Shown here: piece by piece, positions 43,367-56,377 of the stretch
How the letters are laid out: each line of letters opens with the position of its first letter
Position numbering within the stretch: position 1 is the first letter of the stretch
The notes under the pieces: model-generated
Told to the model about the DNA's origin: nothing
What the model saw: only the letters and a program-made list of their open reading frames with translations
The model's database searches: none
Program-made: the position numbers and the translations under genes
Source: Axinella damicornis
Lineage: Eukaryota; Porifera; Demospongiae; Axinellida; Axinellidae
DNA length: 64,000 nucleotides
Assembly: GCA_963931865.1 (NCBI GenBank)
Contig: OZ007516.1
Span: 2,908,744-2,972,743, forward strand
Reading direction: 5' to 3'

Positions 43367-44653
43367 GCTTGAGGATTAGCGATCAATTACTGCTGCCCGG
43401 AATCGCTTTGCTTCTGTTCTTTGCTTGCGCTGCTTAGCGCTTCACCTTCGGGTCCAGGGTAGCCACTTGAAGGTAGGTTGGGGAAGTTTTCCAGCTGAAA
43501 ACGCAATACCGTAGGATCTAAAATCAGTGCCACGAGCACGTACAGACCGTAAAGCGCATTGTGGTGTGTCGCGTTAATATTAATATGTTCACAGCTTCCG
43601 GAGTAGAAGTGCAAGCGGAAATTGATACGGATGTAGCTGCTACTGCAAGGTTTGATTATGGCTTCTTTGCCATGGAAACAGTTTTCTCCCCCACTGTTAT
43701 CTTCTAGTGTCCTTATCAGATCAAATGAAAATCAGATTCTGATATCCGAGTCAGAGCAAAATCAGATGGTAGTGGATTTTATCAGAGCATTTTCAGATAG
43801 GCTGCCAATTTGCATTCAGAGGGAGATAAAACTTCCAGAAGAAATTCAGATAAACCTGCTGAGAACTTTCCAATAGTTTTCAAAGCATGTAATGACATCA
43901 GATGGTTTTTAGAATGTTTTCAGATTCAATTCAGTTATTTTCCTGGCATAGTGTAGTTTAGTTCCCAGACCATGTTCACCAGTGGAGGGGGCAGGCCAAG
44001 CAAGAGAACACAAATCGCGGGAAGGGTCCAGTGAATAATTCGACCTTATATATATAGCATGGATCCACAGCTGCATTCTAACCATCAGTAATGAAGGAAA
44101 GAATGCCACATTGGCCAACCAGATTTCAACTTGTGCTATACTAATGGAAGAAAGTGATCAGGCTAGCTATACAGTATACGTAGAAAATAGATATGGAGCA
44201 GAGTGACTGTTCGGGAAACAAAGTTCGTGAGATTGAAATGCCGAACTAGCTGCACGAGATCCTTCCCTCTTCCCCTGCACTAGGAGGGTTTGGGGACCAA
44301 ACTATGTAGATACATTTACTATGTATTCATACACATACTGCCGTAAGTTTTATGCCACCATAACATATAAATTATGTCATAATAAAATTTGCAGCATCTT
44401 TACATGCATTTAAGCCTAACTTATTTGAATAAGAGATAGGACTCCTCCTATACATCAGATCACCTACTACATGACAGGAATGCTGCCATCAAGCAGCTAG
44501 CTGGTGAAGATGCTGAGCTGAATTTGTAAAGCCCCAACAAGAGTGAAGGAAGCTTAAGAGTGCATGTGATCAGTACGGCAATGGTACTTTTCTGACATGC
44601 ATGTGCACTGCAGGCAGGTTCCCCATAGTGATTCTTGAGTGGTACATAGGTAG
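43367..44653. other. 5' flank of gene B
   Basis: Presumed promoter region, duplicate of 9684-10960. Minus-strand upstream ORF 43387-43614 (75 residues) as in A. TATA-like ttatatatatagc at about 44044. No initiation site can be fixed. Confidence 0.4.
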
Positions 44654-44657
44654 TTAA

Positions 44658-44867
44658 CCCTTTAAGACCTAACGTTGCATATCTGCAACGTGAGACTTTC
44701 AGCTTCATGATGAAGCTGAAAGTCTCACGTTGCAGATATGCAACGTTAGGTCTTAAAGGGCTAACCCTTTAAGACCTAACGTTGCATATCTGCAACGTGA
44801 GACTTTCAACTTCATCATGAAGCTGAAAGTCTCACAGTGCAGATATGCAACGTTAGGTCTTAAAGGA
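44658..44867. mobile_element. Two tandem TTAA-flanked palindromes (piggyBac-like foldback)
   Basis: Two successive, nearly perfect palindromes of about 105 bp, each starting ccctttaagacctaacgttg and ending in its inverse, between TTAA at 44654-44657 and 44868-44871. They occur beside the 0.97-kb element and are missing from the duplicate at 10961. Confidence 0.88.
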
Positions 44868-44871
44868 TTAA

Positions 44872-45853
44872 GGTAGGAAGCACGGCATCGGCGAAATCGC
44901 GCAATTTTGCTCATGAATAATTAATGAGATGACGTCACTCGCATACGGTTATTTAGAGTTATTCATCTGTTTACGTTTTCCCATGGCGGCAACCGGAATA
45001 AACAAGGGGGGCTTCTCTCTTTGATGCGGCTAGCGGCCCTTTCGAGTTTCAAATCGGTACTCTGATGTGGCCGTGCGGTACTTTGAAGATTTGTTTGAAC
45101 ACTTTTTTTTTTTTTTTTTTTTTTTGTTTTTTTTTTTGTTAAGTAAAGAGCTATTCTGGCTTATTGAATGTAGCGATGGGCTATCTGAGTGTGAATAGCT
45201 AGGTGGAGTGAGCAGGAATGTTTGTGGGTCTGCTGAAGTGGCCGAAGAACAGCCTGGAAAGTGAACAGCATCCGACAGCTCCCTGGCCAAGGTACTCTAG
45301 AGAGTTGAGCATTACAGGCCACGCCCATTTTCGTGTTAGGGCGAATTTGGCTGGTTTAGTAGCTGGACTGGGCTGGTGAGAGGGAGTAGATGTGTGGCCA
45401 AAACTCTGTAACCGAGAGGTGAACGTGGAAAAGCATCCCTAGTTTTGCAAGGGGTAGGTTGACCTCTTGGAAACTGGCCTTGGCTTGAGTCGGTTTTAGT
45501 TGGTGTGCGTGGAATTTTTTTTGAAAGCCTATAGGGTAGCCAAACCTCTGTTTTTGAGGGTGGCAGTGAGTTTTGGGCTGTAGCCTGCAAGTGAGGAGAG
45601 CAGGTGGTAAATCCATCCGTAGTTTTTGGGCCTGTTTTGTGTGTGTATTGATGATGGGGTCAGAGTGTGGGTGGGGCCTTGGAGAGGGTCCAAATTTTCA
45701 GTTTCGTAGAGGGCCTTAAAATTGAGTTTTAGGGCATTTTCAAGCAGAGGGAGCAGTTTGATGCAAAGTATTGCTGAAACTTGTGTACGCTTTGATGCTG
45801 CCCATTTATCCATCAACTTGGTTTCGGAGATCGCGGTACCCATGTTTACTACC
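44872..45853 (-). mobile_element. TTAA-flanked piggyBac-like element, copy 3
   Basis: 982 bp; duplicate of 10965-11940 with a longer T-run. Flanking TTAA at 44868-44871 and 45854-45857. Confidence 0.78.
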
Positions 45854-45857
45854 TTAA

Positions 45858-47369
45858 GGAAAGCACAGAGGTTAAATTCTCAAGTAAATTTCAAGAATCA
45901 ATCTGGGTATCGATTAGGATAGGTGAGCGAGATAATCTCCTATTTGGGTGTATCTACCGAAGTGAAAGTATGCCAATGATGCACTTTGTGGTTTGATGCG
46001 GGAAGTATGCTCAAAAGGGAATGAACCAGGAAAGGTGAACCATTACCTGATTGTGGGTGACATCAACTACCGGAATACACTGAAAAAAATACTAACCAAA
46101 TTAGTTGTTACTCTGGATTCAATGAACTCCCATGCACTGCAAACTAACCAGATAATTACCACTCACTAGCAGATGATGCTTTACATTTCTGACTAATGAG
46201 TCAAACAATGGATACATCAGCTAAGTTAACAGATGGATGCATAACTAACTGGGTGAGTAGCTACCAAGCATGTGCATAGGCCTACTATATACTTCAGCTG
46301 GTAGACAAGTGCATGCATGTTTTACAGAAAGGTTTGTTCTTTATGAAGTGTACTGTGTGACAGAATTTGAAGGAGTGACTCTTTGGAATGGTGGATGGTA
46401 GACATGTTTGTCCATTCTCTTCATGGTACTTACCAGTTAGGTATGCATTGCTAGCGTTAGCTACCTGGTTAGTTTGCAGTACATGGGAATACCTGAAACC
46501 AGAGTAACCACTCCATGGGTTATTTTAACTGAGTATTTTACCCAGTGTAGGGTGACTGCAATGATCAATCGTTGCTTGAGGCGGGTTTTCATCTCCTTGG
46601 AGACTTATCTCTAATGTGTTGTTTTTGAACTATTACATGATATCCATATAGCTAGCTACCAGCACTTTTAAAACATCTACTTTGATATTCAAGCAGCACT
46701 AGATGTATAATTTGTGAAAATACGTGCATGCGGGTCATTCTCTGGTGCCACTTATAATAACTTATAGCTAATGGCACAGATCCCATGATGCCAAAGGTGC
46801 ATGGTCATGATCATGTGTAGCCTCGTTCCCAGGCCGCATCTGGGAACGAGGCTAGTCCATATCTGGTTACCTAACAAAAATTGGATGCTTGCAGTTAGCT
46901 TTGTCTTAGCTATAAAAGTTGAGAGAATGTGCAGCAGAAGTAGCTTCATTCTCAGGCCCCACCCAGCTTTTCGTCGCTTGCTACAGAAGTGCATAATTAT
47001 TTATTATTCAGAGTATGTTGTATATTAGGTTGCAGACATCTTCTTGAGTTTATAGAACATGCAGCAGAATTAGCTTCGTTCCCAGTCCCCACCCAGCTTT
47101 TCGTCACTTGCTACGAAGAAGTGCATAATTTATTATTCAGAGTACGTTGTGTTTACAGACAGTCTGTCTTCCAATTTCCAGTATTTTTATTTTTTTTATG
47201 TACAAACAAGTTAATTTAGTACAAAACAAAAACATACACTTCACATAAGTACATACAAGAACAGAAGGTTATGGATCAGAAAGTACATAAGTCAACTAAC
47301 CGGAAAGTATATGTTGGGTGTCCAGCACCTAGCTATAAACAGAGTACAAGACAAAATTGAGCATAATAC
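45858..47369. other. Intergenic region between gene B and gene C, left part
   Basis: Duplicate of 11945-13589. It has the exon relic (46549-46600), a foldback (46818-46854) and the diverged tandem duplication. No complete gene. Confidence 0.5.
46549..46600 (-). pseudogene. Relic of adhesion GPCR third-loop/TM6 coding sequence (second copy)
   Basis: Same 52-bp relic as 12617-12668, duplicated with the locus. Confidence 0.68.
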
Positions 47370-47672
47370 ACAACAATAATAATAATTATTTACAAATATA
47401 TAAAAATAATAAGAATAATAAATACAGCTGGGAGATACAAAAAGGATGGTTTCAAGGTGAGCGCTTTGACCAGTCCTTCAACACGGCTTGAACCCTTCAG
47501 TAGCTGGTGGAAGGCTAGCAATGCTGTGTGCACACCAAAGCCCATACACAGCTAGCAGACATTTACCCCACCAGCAAAACAAACGCCACTTCTGGGGATC
47601 GAACCTGTGGCACCTCCGCCTAGCTGGGCTCCCAGTCAAGATGTTATCCCACTATGCCAATCCACCACCCCT
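47370..47672 (-). mobile_element. tRNA-derived SINE (second copy)
   Basis: Duplicate of 13590-13898 with a 6-bp deletion in the body. Pol III A- and B-box-like motifs retained. Confidence 0.68.
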
Positions 47673-48950
47673 GTCTTCCTGAGTTTATACTAGAACACTA
47701 TATGCAGCTGAACAACTAGAGCAAATTTTGTTAGCTACAGCTGTGTGCTGAACAAAGTTTGTTGAGGTACACTCCTGTGGTTGTGTAATGCACCAGATCA
47801 GCATGAAAAATGTAGTGAACACACAACTCCAGTAGTGGGGTAGCCTCGTACCCAGGCCCACATGTGGAACGTGGACCACATGTGGGCCTGGGTATGAGGC
47901 TAGTAGTGGGATACCGTAGACCATTATCTAATGTGCTTTCAAAGTTAAGTTGCAAGGTGGTCACATTTCCGCCGCTTCAAAATTCTTATCTGGAATGGGT
48001 TTGAGAATTTCACATCCAGATTCTAAAACTTGAAATCCCAAATTTGAACTTTGGATCTAAAAATGCCCAGTGGCATGCTAGTTACAACTGGAATCCAGTA
48101 CTAGTCTGTGTAGCTATGTTCTAATAGGAAAGAGTTATCCAATTTGCTACCTAATCAATAAAGGTTGTAACCATGTGGATAATTATAGCCTCAGGCTAAT
48201 TTTGGCCCTCGGCCAGTTGTGGGTCTAAAACTCATTCATATACATGTACCAGGCCAGTAGCTAGCTAAGATGAGGGCTCCAGGAACATTTTAGGTGATAG
48301 CTGTTGTACATTCACCTTGAAAAAGCAGGCGTGATGTCCTAATAGGAGTTATCAATTCCTCCCAATTTTCTACCTAATCAATTACACAATAAATATTTGT
48401 TTGTAGTGACTGAATTGGGATACAGTTTTCGAGTAATATAAGCTCATCCGAGACTGATAGCTTCATACTCTGGCCTTCCACTTACATAATTATGTATTGA
48501 CACACGTTTCCAGTCTTGCAAGACTCCCGGGCAAAGCATACCGGTATACGTAGTACATGTTATGCGCTATTATTGAACACATAATTGTCACACATGATCT
48601 AGTGATATCAAATGAACATCTACAGACCAATACTTCTATATTGCAGCTTACAGTTCTGAGCGTTGTCAAGGGGTATCACACAATAATGGCTACAAACACT
48701 CAGTATTTAAGGGAAGGGGAGGGATGAATACAATAATATCTATCTACCATAATAATAATAATTACTAGGATAAATGTATGCATAATTAGGTGACACCATG
48801 AGATTACAATTGCCAGAAATCATGCATTCATAAGTTCATATTAGTCAAAAGGTGTCCTGCAACGATATCAACACAGTGCATAAGCGAATGAAAGGAAAGG
48901 ATAACACAGTCAGGTGGTTGCTATATTTAAAACCATGCAGTAATTGTACT
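47673..48950. other. 3' flank of gene C
   Basis: Duplicate of 13899-15177, with a foldback at 47841-47902. No gene recognised. Confidence 0.5.
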
Positions 48951-50280
48951 TCACAGCTTGGTGACTTCAATCCTTTCAACCCCGGGTTCTTCTCCACTGA
49001 GCTCGAGGGAAAATGTATCAGGGTTGGTGTTGTACCATATGTTGAAGACCTCTGAGGTGTCTGTCAAGGAATTTTGCTGTCGCTGGCTTGAGTTCCCCTC
49101 CTCAATAGCTGTTGTGTTTACAGCTGTAGTGTTGTCAACAGGTGAAATCGTTTTGTTAGCATTTGCGATTGTCTCGTGGTCAGTGGTAGATGTAGACATA
49201 TGCTGTGAAGGGCTCATTTTGCTGCCAAGCTCCAGCAGCAATGCATGATAGCTCTGTGTGCTCTCCTCAGACATGAGCCTGATCCGCTGTTCATAGTCAG
49301 TAAGTGGGCCAAATATCTCACTTATTCCTTCCTCCCCAAGGTCTGCAGCTGGATTCGCAAAGATAGTATCTGCACCTTCTTCTTCATCCAGTGACTGAAG
49401 TCTCTGTGTCACTTTCTTGTGCTTCCGAAACTCCTCCATGGCAGTCCCGTAAGTGTTAAATGATTTATCAGACACTGATACAGCTGCCTTCATTGTCTCC
49501 TTGACTTTTTCTTGCCAACTTGGCATCTCTGGTAACCCTGAAATCTGTTGTTTTACTTCCATGTGAGTTTCATTTTTGCTTTCCTCTTTAGGTAACTCTT
49601 TACCATCTGCCTTTGACAGTAGCTCAGTGTCTAGCTTTTCCATCTCATTAAAAGCAGTTTCAGATTCCAACATGGAAGAAAAGGCTGAGTCTGCATATCT
49701 AAGGGTGGAGGGTTCATATGTTGAAAGGGCTCCCTTAGTGGAGGACTCAAAGGACTGCCTTAGAGTTGAGGAATCACCTCCTGCCACAGATGTAGTCAGT
49801 GTCTCAGCTTTGTTTGTTGCTTTCGTGTAAACAAATCCAACGGCACCACTCCTACTAAGAGTCGATTTTGAGTATGCAGCCTCTGAATGGAACGTCATTT
49901 TGCTAAACCAATATCTCCACACCTTACGAGCATCAGGCACTCTCATGCAGTGCATTATGAAGATAAACAATCCTTGGAAGGCCGTCAGGAAAATGAACAC
50001 GATCTGGAAGGTAGTACGCACAGCAAGATTGTCAATACCCTCCGTTGCAGGGATTCCCAACCCCCATCCCGGGCCCAGTATGAGAGAGAGGGTGACTACG
50101 ATGATCAATCGTTGCTTGAGGCGGGTTTTCATCCCCTTGGGTGCAGTCTGGACTTCCTTATTCTGCTGCTTTTTGATAAGTGAAGCAATGACGATGACGA
50201 ATATGATGCAGTTGAAGACGTATATAACAGCAAAAGGAACCAGCACACCGACTTAAAACGGAATATCGTAAGGCCGACAG
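48951..50280 (-). pseudogene. Gene C exon 27: TM5-TM7 and tail, interrupted by stop
   Basis: Same exon as 15178-16507. The stop TAA at 50253-50255 follows FCRPYDIPF; beyond it the frame is otherwise open to the normal stop at 48951, including the EVTKL end. Confidence 0.88.
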
Positions 50281-50788
50281 CTGGAGAAGGTAGAATAAAA
50301 GCTAGGTGAGTTTGGATTCTTCAAAGCTAGTTTTAATTTTATAGAGCGATGATTATCATCACAGTGGCGATCCTCAATGAACAGTGCCTGAACTGGCATA
50401 GCTAGTTCACAATGGACCTATCCAATTACTATTCACTATACCACTAAGCCACTGATATCTATAAACAACCCATAGAGTTGCCAAAACCACTGATTCCTTC
50501 TTTTCCCTAATCACCTTGATCTCCTGCAAGTCAATGAGGTTGCCGGTTTGGATAGGTTAACTGCAGAGGCACCCATGACATGTACCCATATTTATCGTTC
50601 GGAGGTAGGAAGTTTCCATCATTGTGAAGCTCCCAAAACTTAGTATCACATTGCAATGCATAAGAATATCACTAAAAGCTGCATGCCTAGCAAAAATGAC
50701 CCTTAAGGTTAAGACTATCACTGCAATAATTATTACCTCAAGTAAGTGACAGCCTTATGTATTGGATGTAGCCATGCGGTCAACTTAC

Positions 50789-50855
50789 AAGTTAAGTCCG
50801 GTGTAGTTACGATAGTTGGGAGCCAGTGTGAAAGCAACTATAAAGATGGGAAGTA
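50789..50855 (-). CDS. Gene C exon 26: TM4 end and loop 2
   Basis: 67 bp, identical layout to 17016-17082; splice sites intact. Confidence 0.8.
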
Positions 50856-50952
50856 CTGTGTGAGTATGTATAGTTGGGGGGGGGGGGGGGGGGGGGATTA
50901 CATAAATCAAACTGTCAAAGAGACATCCTGCTAAATATATACATGTAACTTA

Positions 50953-52035
50953 GTCCAGGGTTGTACCTATACCACAATTTGCCTATACTGCAGATACACA
51001 ATAACGTTAGCCATCAGATCGGCCGTACCGATACCGATACCGATATTCACAGCTGGTTGTATCGGACATCATAAATTCACAGTAGTAATTATTGCATTCT
51101 GTACATATAATACATGGGCAAGTCTGTGCACGTGCATGACTGTTTGCCGTGTGCGTGCATAACTAGCTTTTGTTGAAACAGGCTGAGTTTAGCTTTTGTT
51201 ACCCCGCGCGCGCATGCGCGAAGCGGGGTTAAGCAATCGGTTTTGTCTGTCAGTCAGTCAGTCAGTCAGTCAGTCGTCTGTCAGTCAGTCGTCTGTCAGG
51301 TGGAAAAAATTGAAATCTCGCCACATAGACCCTCAAAAAACATCCAAATGGAGTCAAACAATAGCAAATAGCAAAAAACTGCTCTATGTGTACCTGACTG
51401 AAGTCAAGGCGCTCCGTTTCGCTGTATTTCGGCTATTTCCTACTTTTCATAACTATTCATAACATTGGCTCCACCTCTTCATGACTTCAAGAACAGGACA
51501 CGCAGTGCATTTGGAAACTTCATGCTTCGAGATGACCGCTAGGAAACAGTGCTTTCTCACGATCTATGTACTTCACAGACATCATGGCTATTGTTTCGGC
51601 TGTTTTTTCCAGCTATTTCCTATTATTCGTAACATTTGGCCCCACCTCTCCAGCTTCACAATATAGTATATACGGTAAGCGGTCACTCCCACACCTTGGA
51701 TATGGCCATACACGAACACAGTATATGCGATAGCAGCCCTGTTCGCCGTTGCGCATAGGCAGAGATGTCACGTCGATTGTAGCTGCACTGCATGCATCCT
51801 GGCCTGATGTTCAGCGCGGGGTATGTGTTCTATGAACACCTCTAGTTGAAACAGGCGTTTAGTTTTTTTGTGGTACCCAGTATGGCAAACCGCTCTAGTG
51901 CTGTATGGAGATACTTCAACATCAGTGCCACAGATGAAGGCAAGTACAGGCTATGAGTTTACCTATACCTATACTTTGCCTATACCACGAGTATAGGCAC
52001 CTATACCGATACCTATACCGGTATAGGTACAACCC
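50953..52035. mobile_element. 1,083-bp TIR element at exon-25 donor (second copy)
   Basis: Same length and same tgtaactta flanks (50944-50952, 52036-52044) as 17198-18280; it predates the B-C duplication. Confidence 0.75.
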
Positions 52036-52045
52036 TGTAACTTAC

Positions 52046-52308
52046 CCCAAGCAACAATCGCCACCTTGAGAACATATCTTTCAATCTTGGCTCCCAACAC
52101 AACCACCAGTTTCAAGTAGAGGTTGACAGACTCTCCTGCCATGATGAGGAAGGTAGCAAGTAGGAAATACTGCACCAGTGCTCCTGAAATCACGCAGAGA
52201 GTAGTGACAGTTGTGGAGTAGAAGGATACAATGAACATCACATAGATGCCAAGGAAACCAAAACAAAGTTGGATCAGTAACTGTCCCGCCTCTGAAGAGC
52301 GCAATTTC
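52046..52308 (-). CDS. Gene C exon 25: TM2-TM4
   Basis: 263 bp; matches 18291-18553 with intact GT-AG sites. Confidence 0.85.
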
Positions 52309-53803
52309 CTGAGGTGACATGGATAGGGGAGAAGAGTGCAATAATTATTGGTAGGACATACATGCAGTGATAAATATCCGGGCATGTTCACGTTCATATA
52401 CAATGGGTCATATGATTAGTCTGGTGAAAGAAAATAAGGATGGTTTACTGTGGTATTTGGGATTAACAGCGTGAGTCATGATCAAGAAGTGTAAAATAGC
52501 ATGAGAAGAAGTGTAAAATAGCATGAGAGATGCGGTGAAGCCGAGTGCCGAGTGCCGAGTGCTATTCACTTCCTGAATGCATTTTGAGTGTTATTAATCG
52601 GACTTCACTTCCTGAATGCATTTTGAGTGTTATTAATCGGACTTCACTTCCTGAATGCATTTTGAGTGTTATTAATCGGACTGGAGCAGCCTATGCCTGC
52701 ATGTGTGAGCAGCTCATCTACAGTGTATTCCCGCATGGGTCTTCCAATGGTAGGGCAGCAGAGGGTAACACTTTCTCCACTTCAGCCATACTCCCTTTTT
52801 CTGCCCTACAGCTGACGGTGACTACCTGTAGGCTGCCTAGCAACCAGGCATTACAACATTTGTTACTAAGTGAAATATGGCCAAATCAGCTTTCAGTTGT
52901 TGACAAAAAAGTGCAATCTGATTGGTTAATCCTTGTGGATTAATACGTACAAAAACTACTGTATAGCGGGTTATTTTCACAGGTGGAAATTTTCGTGAAT
53001 GCTTGGCGAGGTTGTCAGAATCAATTCCATGGTTCTAATTTTCGTGGCACCCACGTTTGAGTTATCATCTTGGATGATCTAATATGAAATTAGTGCACGT
53101 TCATTGAGGCCGAAGTTTCAACGACATTGCGCTTCACTTAGCATGAGATGCCGGCTGGCCATGTACTTCATCAATAAAAGACGTGTGAGGCCAGTGTTGG
53201 AGAAGAACTAACATGCTAACACGAGAATGGCAACCATACGTGTTGATCCATTTGCTGTGCCAGGCGAGAGTCATTGGACTCATTTTTCGTCGCTTGCATC
53301 CAATGGTACTTTCTCGATCACAATGCAAGGGCCAGCCGGTGATAGAGGATCCTTTCGATCGTGGGCACTGTCATGCATGCAATGGGCACTGTCATGCATG
53401 CAATGGGCACTGTCATGCATGCAATGGGACCGGGACGCAGTCATGCAGGTAGCTATGAAGAGCCGTACAGTGTACTTGAACGACGGCACCTGGTGCCGTC
53501 GTTCAAGTCCGCTGTACGGCTGTGACCTATGCATTGTACAGTGCGATTATGGGTTGAAAATTTCGTGGGTGGAGAATTTCGTGACTTGTTGGTGAGTCAG
53601 GAGCTTCCAGCCGAGTTGCAACCGGTTGCAACGCGGCTACGAGGAGTGTGGTTGCCCAGTCAGGAAAATTGGCACCCCAAAATAAACCTGCTATAATTGT
53701 AGGATCTTTACATGTAGGATTAATGATTGAACATATGCATGTGTGTGGCTGGAGGTGAATCTTCATAAAATAAACTGGCCACACCAAATAAAGAGGATCT
53801 CAC
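52309..53803. other. Gene C intron with expanded tandem repeats
   Basis: Three copies of the 39-bp repeat (52565-52681) and three of the 21-bp repeat (53363-53425), one more of each than in gene B. The palindrome is also present (about 53463-53522). Confidence 0.75.
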
Positions 53804-53940
53804 TTTGAGTGGACGTATGTGAGGATTGTGAGGAGAAGGCAGAGAATGGACACCATAGCTCCAACATAGGAGAATGCCTCCAGAGTCTTTCTGAGGGCTG
53901 GAGGTGTGTTGTCTGTTGCCCCCCTTTTTGGTGCCACATC
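53804..53940 (-). CDS. Gene C exon 24: TM1
   Basis: 137 bp; as 19989-20125 with one substitution in TM1 (AVV to AMV) and one nearby (YIHSK to YVHSK). Confidence 0.85.
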
Positions 53941-54007
53941 CTGGTGGAGGAGGAGGGAGGGAAAGGGTGGTATTGCCTTGCTTGTGATATGGCGTTTTAT
54001 AACATAC

Positions 54008-54111
54008 CAGCAGGATGGCAAAGTTAGTGAGGTGGTCACACTCGCACATTGCCTCTTCTTCCGTCTCATTCACCAGGATACACCCTCGTGTGGACCAGTC
54101 ACCAAAACCAC
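54008..54111 (-). CDS. Gene C exon 23: GPS, HLT intact
   Basis: 104 bp; as 20193-20296, CECDHLTNFAILL preserved. Confidence 0.85.
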
Positions 54112-54251
54112 CTGCACAGGGGATTTGACTTGACTTTGATTGTCCTTCAACATGTATAATGGAGGTAACTCCCCCCAAAAAGGTTTACACAATTCACAAG
54201 GCTATAATATATACAATTCAAGAAATATCGGTAAATTGTTAGATAACTTAC

Positions 54252-54306
54252 TGTCTGCTGTTGGGTCCCAGAAGTTGCAGGTTGTGTCTGAGCCATTTTC
54301 CACCTC
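54252..54306 (-). CDS. Gene C exon 22: GPS first half
   Basis: 55 bp; as 20437-20491 (CNFWD preserved). Confidence 0.85.
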
Positions 54307-54380
54307 CTGTATGAACACAACAGTGTTTATTGATAAGCTAATACATGCACTGTATGTCCTCACATGCTCACACCACTTAC

Positions 54381-54846
54381 TGGGCTCTTGACAAACACCA
54401 TCATGATGGGAGGGTCCAGCCCACTGACAGTCATGTTCCCTGTGATGGCGGCCGAAATTATAATGCTGCCCACTTCTAGCTGTTGGGAATCCAGCTCCCT
54501 TTCCCGTGTTATGAACAGCAAGTCTGTCAGGAACACGGAGTGTGTAATGCGAGTGGTCCTGTTCTGCACCATGCTCAGTGGCAGGCTCATGAAGATGCCA
54601 GAAGGGATGCTGATGGATACTGTTGCTTCTTCGCTCTTCTCAAGCACAAGGGAATCCACATTAATTCGCTCTTCTTCATCAAACTCAAATGTTGTACCAA
54701 GGATGGCACTGAAGGTCTGTCCCTCAAAGTCTGCTGGTTGTATCTCCTGCACAGACACTGCAAACGATCTCAGAGGAATCACCACACGAGTCTGGTTCTC
54801 AGGAATGGGAATGGCCTCTGTCACTACCTGTACTGTCTCAAGGATT
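54381..54846 (-). CDS. Gene C exon 21: GAIN core
   Basis: 466 bp; appears identical in protein to 20566-21031. Confidence 0.85.
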
Positions 54847-55110
54847 CTGGGAGGCAGAAAAGCATCAAGCCTGAATGATTCATTCATATGACAAGCATAC
54901 ACTGCATGTGTCACGAGTACAGACAAGACCACACGCATACACAAGTGTTGAACCGTGCATGTCATCTCAGATATGTAGAAGATCCAGACCATCCTTGGCA
55001 AAACACGTCATAAAGTTGGCCCTTCAATTCACACACTATAAAGGTTTTGTATGACTCATCATGATTTGTCTACTGGAATGCAGAAATGCTAGTAGATGAT
55101 AGCTACTGAC

Positions 55111-55205
55111 CTTGCAGATGTGTTTGACACCTGCTGGCTTTGCTGCAGCTGCTCTGGTTCCACATCTAGGAGGTTGTCTACCACCATCAGCAAATTCTCT
55201 GTCAG
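55111..55205 (-). CDS. Gene C exon 20: GAIN subdomain A helix
   Basis: 95 bp; as 21296-21390. Confidence 0.8.
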
Positions 55206-55597
55206 CTAGTAAATTAAAGTTTGTGCATGGATGTATGGGCATACAACTTACATTGCAGTCAACTTGGCTACAAGTATACATATGCGGCTAATGTGGTCAC
55301 TTTGTGAGATTGCCATTTGCAGTAGAACCTGCAAATAACATTCCATAAACACAAACACATAATTTTGTTTACCCCAGTACATAATATTATATGCTATGTA
55401 TCAAGGACACCTCCCTGATCATGACACTTTGCCAGGTCCCAGGGAATAGAGAGGTTCACCGTGTCTACCGTGCTTTGTGTGTTGCTGCTTAGATTTGCAG
55501 CTTAATAACGACACTCCACTTCCATGATATGTGGAGTCTCAACACCTATGGGAGTAACTACCCTTATGTATCCACCCGGGTACTGTCCAAACTATAC

Positions 55598-55738
55598 ATT
55601 TCTGTCTTGTGCTTGTGCAACATCTGTGGTAAATTCTTCAAGGAGAGTGGTGGTAATAGTGATCTCCAGCACCCCAATGTCCTCCTCTACCTCCGTAATC
55701 TCTTCAAGTATCATTACTGCTTCATCTGTATCCTCAAT
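55598..55738 (-). CDS. Gene C exon 19: acidic segment
   Basis: 141 bp; as 21783-21923. Confidence 0.68.
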
Positions 55739-55820
55739 CTGGGAGACAGAATGGGGGGAAGGATCATTCATTCAGGTTGTAAGTTGAGCCAAACCATCAT
55801 ATTTCTCCCTCTCCACTTAC

Positions 55821-56083
55821 ATCAATAAGTTGGCAGAGCCTTCTGGCAGTCTCAGTGAAGTTGCAAGCCATGTCTTGTGGTGCTTCCCACTGTGCACCCT
55901 CTGTAAAGTTTCCTCCACAGTACCGTGACGCATTTAGCCTGGCCCCACCCACCAAAGTAAAGTTTCCACAGGGGCACTCGATTGTCAGTCTCACTCCGAT
56001 GTCACTCTCTGCCCACTGCAATTGGATGTCTATCCCACCTGATTGTTGAGAAGGGATCACTGTCTCGTCTTCTGGACAGCCAT
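55821..56083 (-). CDS. Gene C exon 18: HRM-like module
   Basis: 263 bp; as 22006-22268 with several substitutions (for example GGDFAEG to GGNFTEG, which creates an N-x-T site). In the shortened gene it would follow exon 2. Confidence 0.75.
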
Positions 56084-56295
56084 CTGTGTGCATATGGATG
56101 TACGTTGTGTGTACGTAATGACTGCAATCATAATTGTGGAAACATAATTAATGTGTGGATAGGTACTTGTTAGTATTCCCAAACCTACCTGGCCACTACA
56201 TACTTTTGTAACTCATAACCTCCTGTACACACACACACACACACATGCACGCACACATACACCACACCACTACACATACACAAATACCCAAATAC

Positions 56296-56377
56296 CGAAT
56301 CTCTGCACTTGGGAGAAGCTGATATTGAGCTGTGGTAGTTCATCTGTTAGGGAGGACAGCTGGTCATTCAGGCTCAT
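56296..56377 (-). pseudogene. Gene C exon 17: truncated SEA-like exon at deletion junction
   Basis: The 3' part of the exon (equivalent to 22468-22549) including the donor is present. The 5' part and acceptor are lost at 56377/56378, so this exon should be skipped. Confidence 0.82.
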
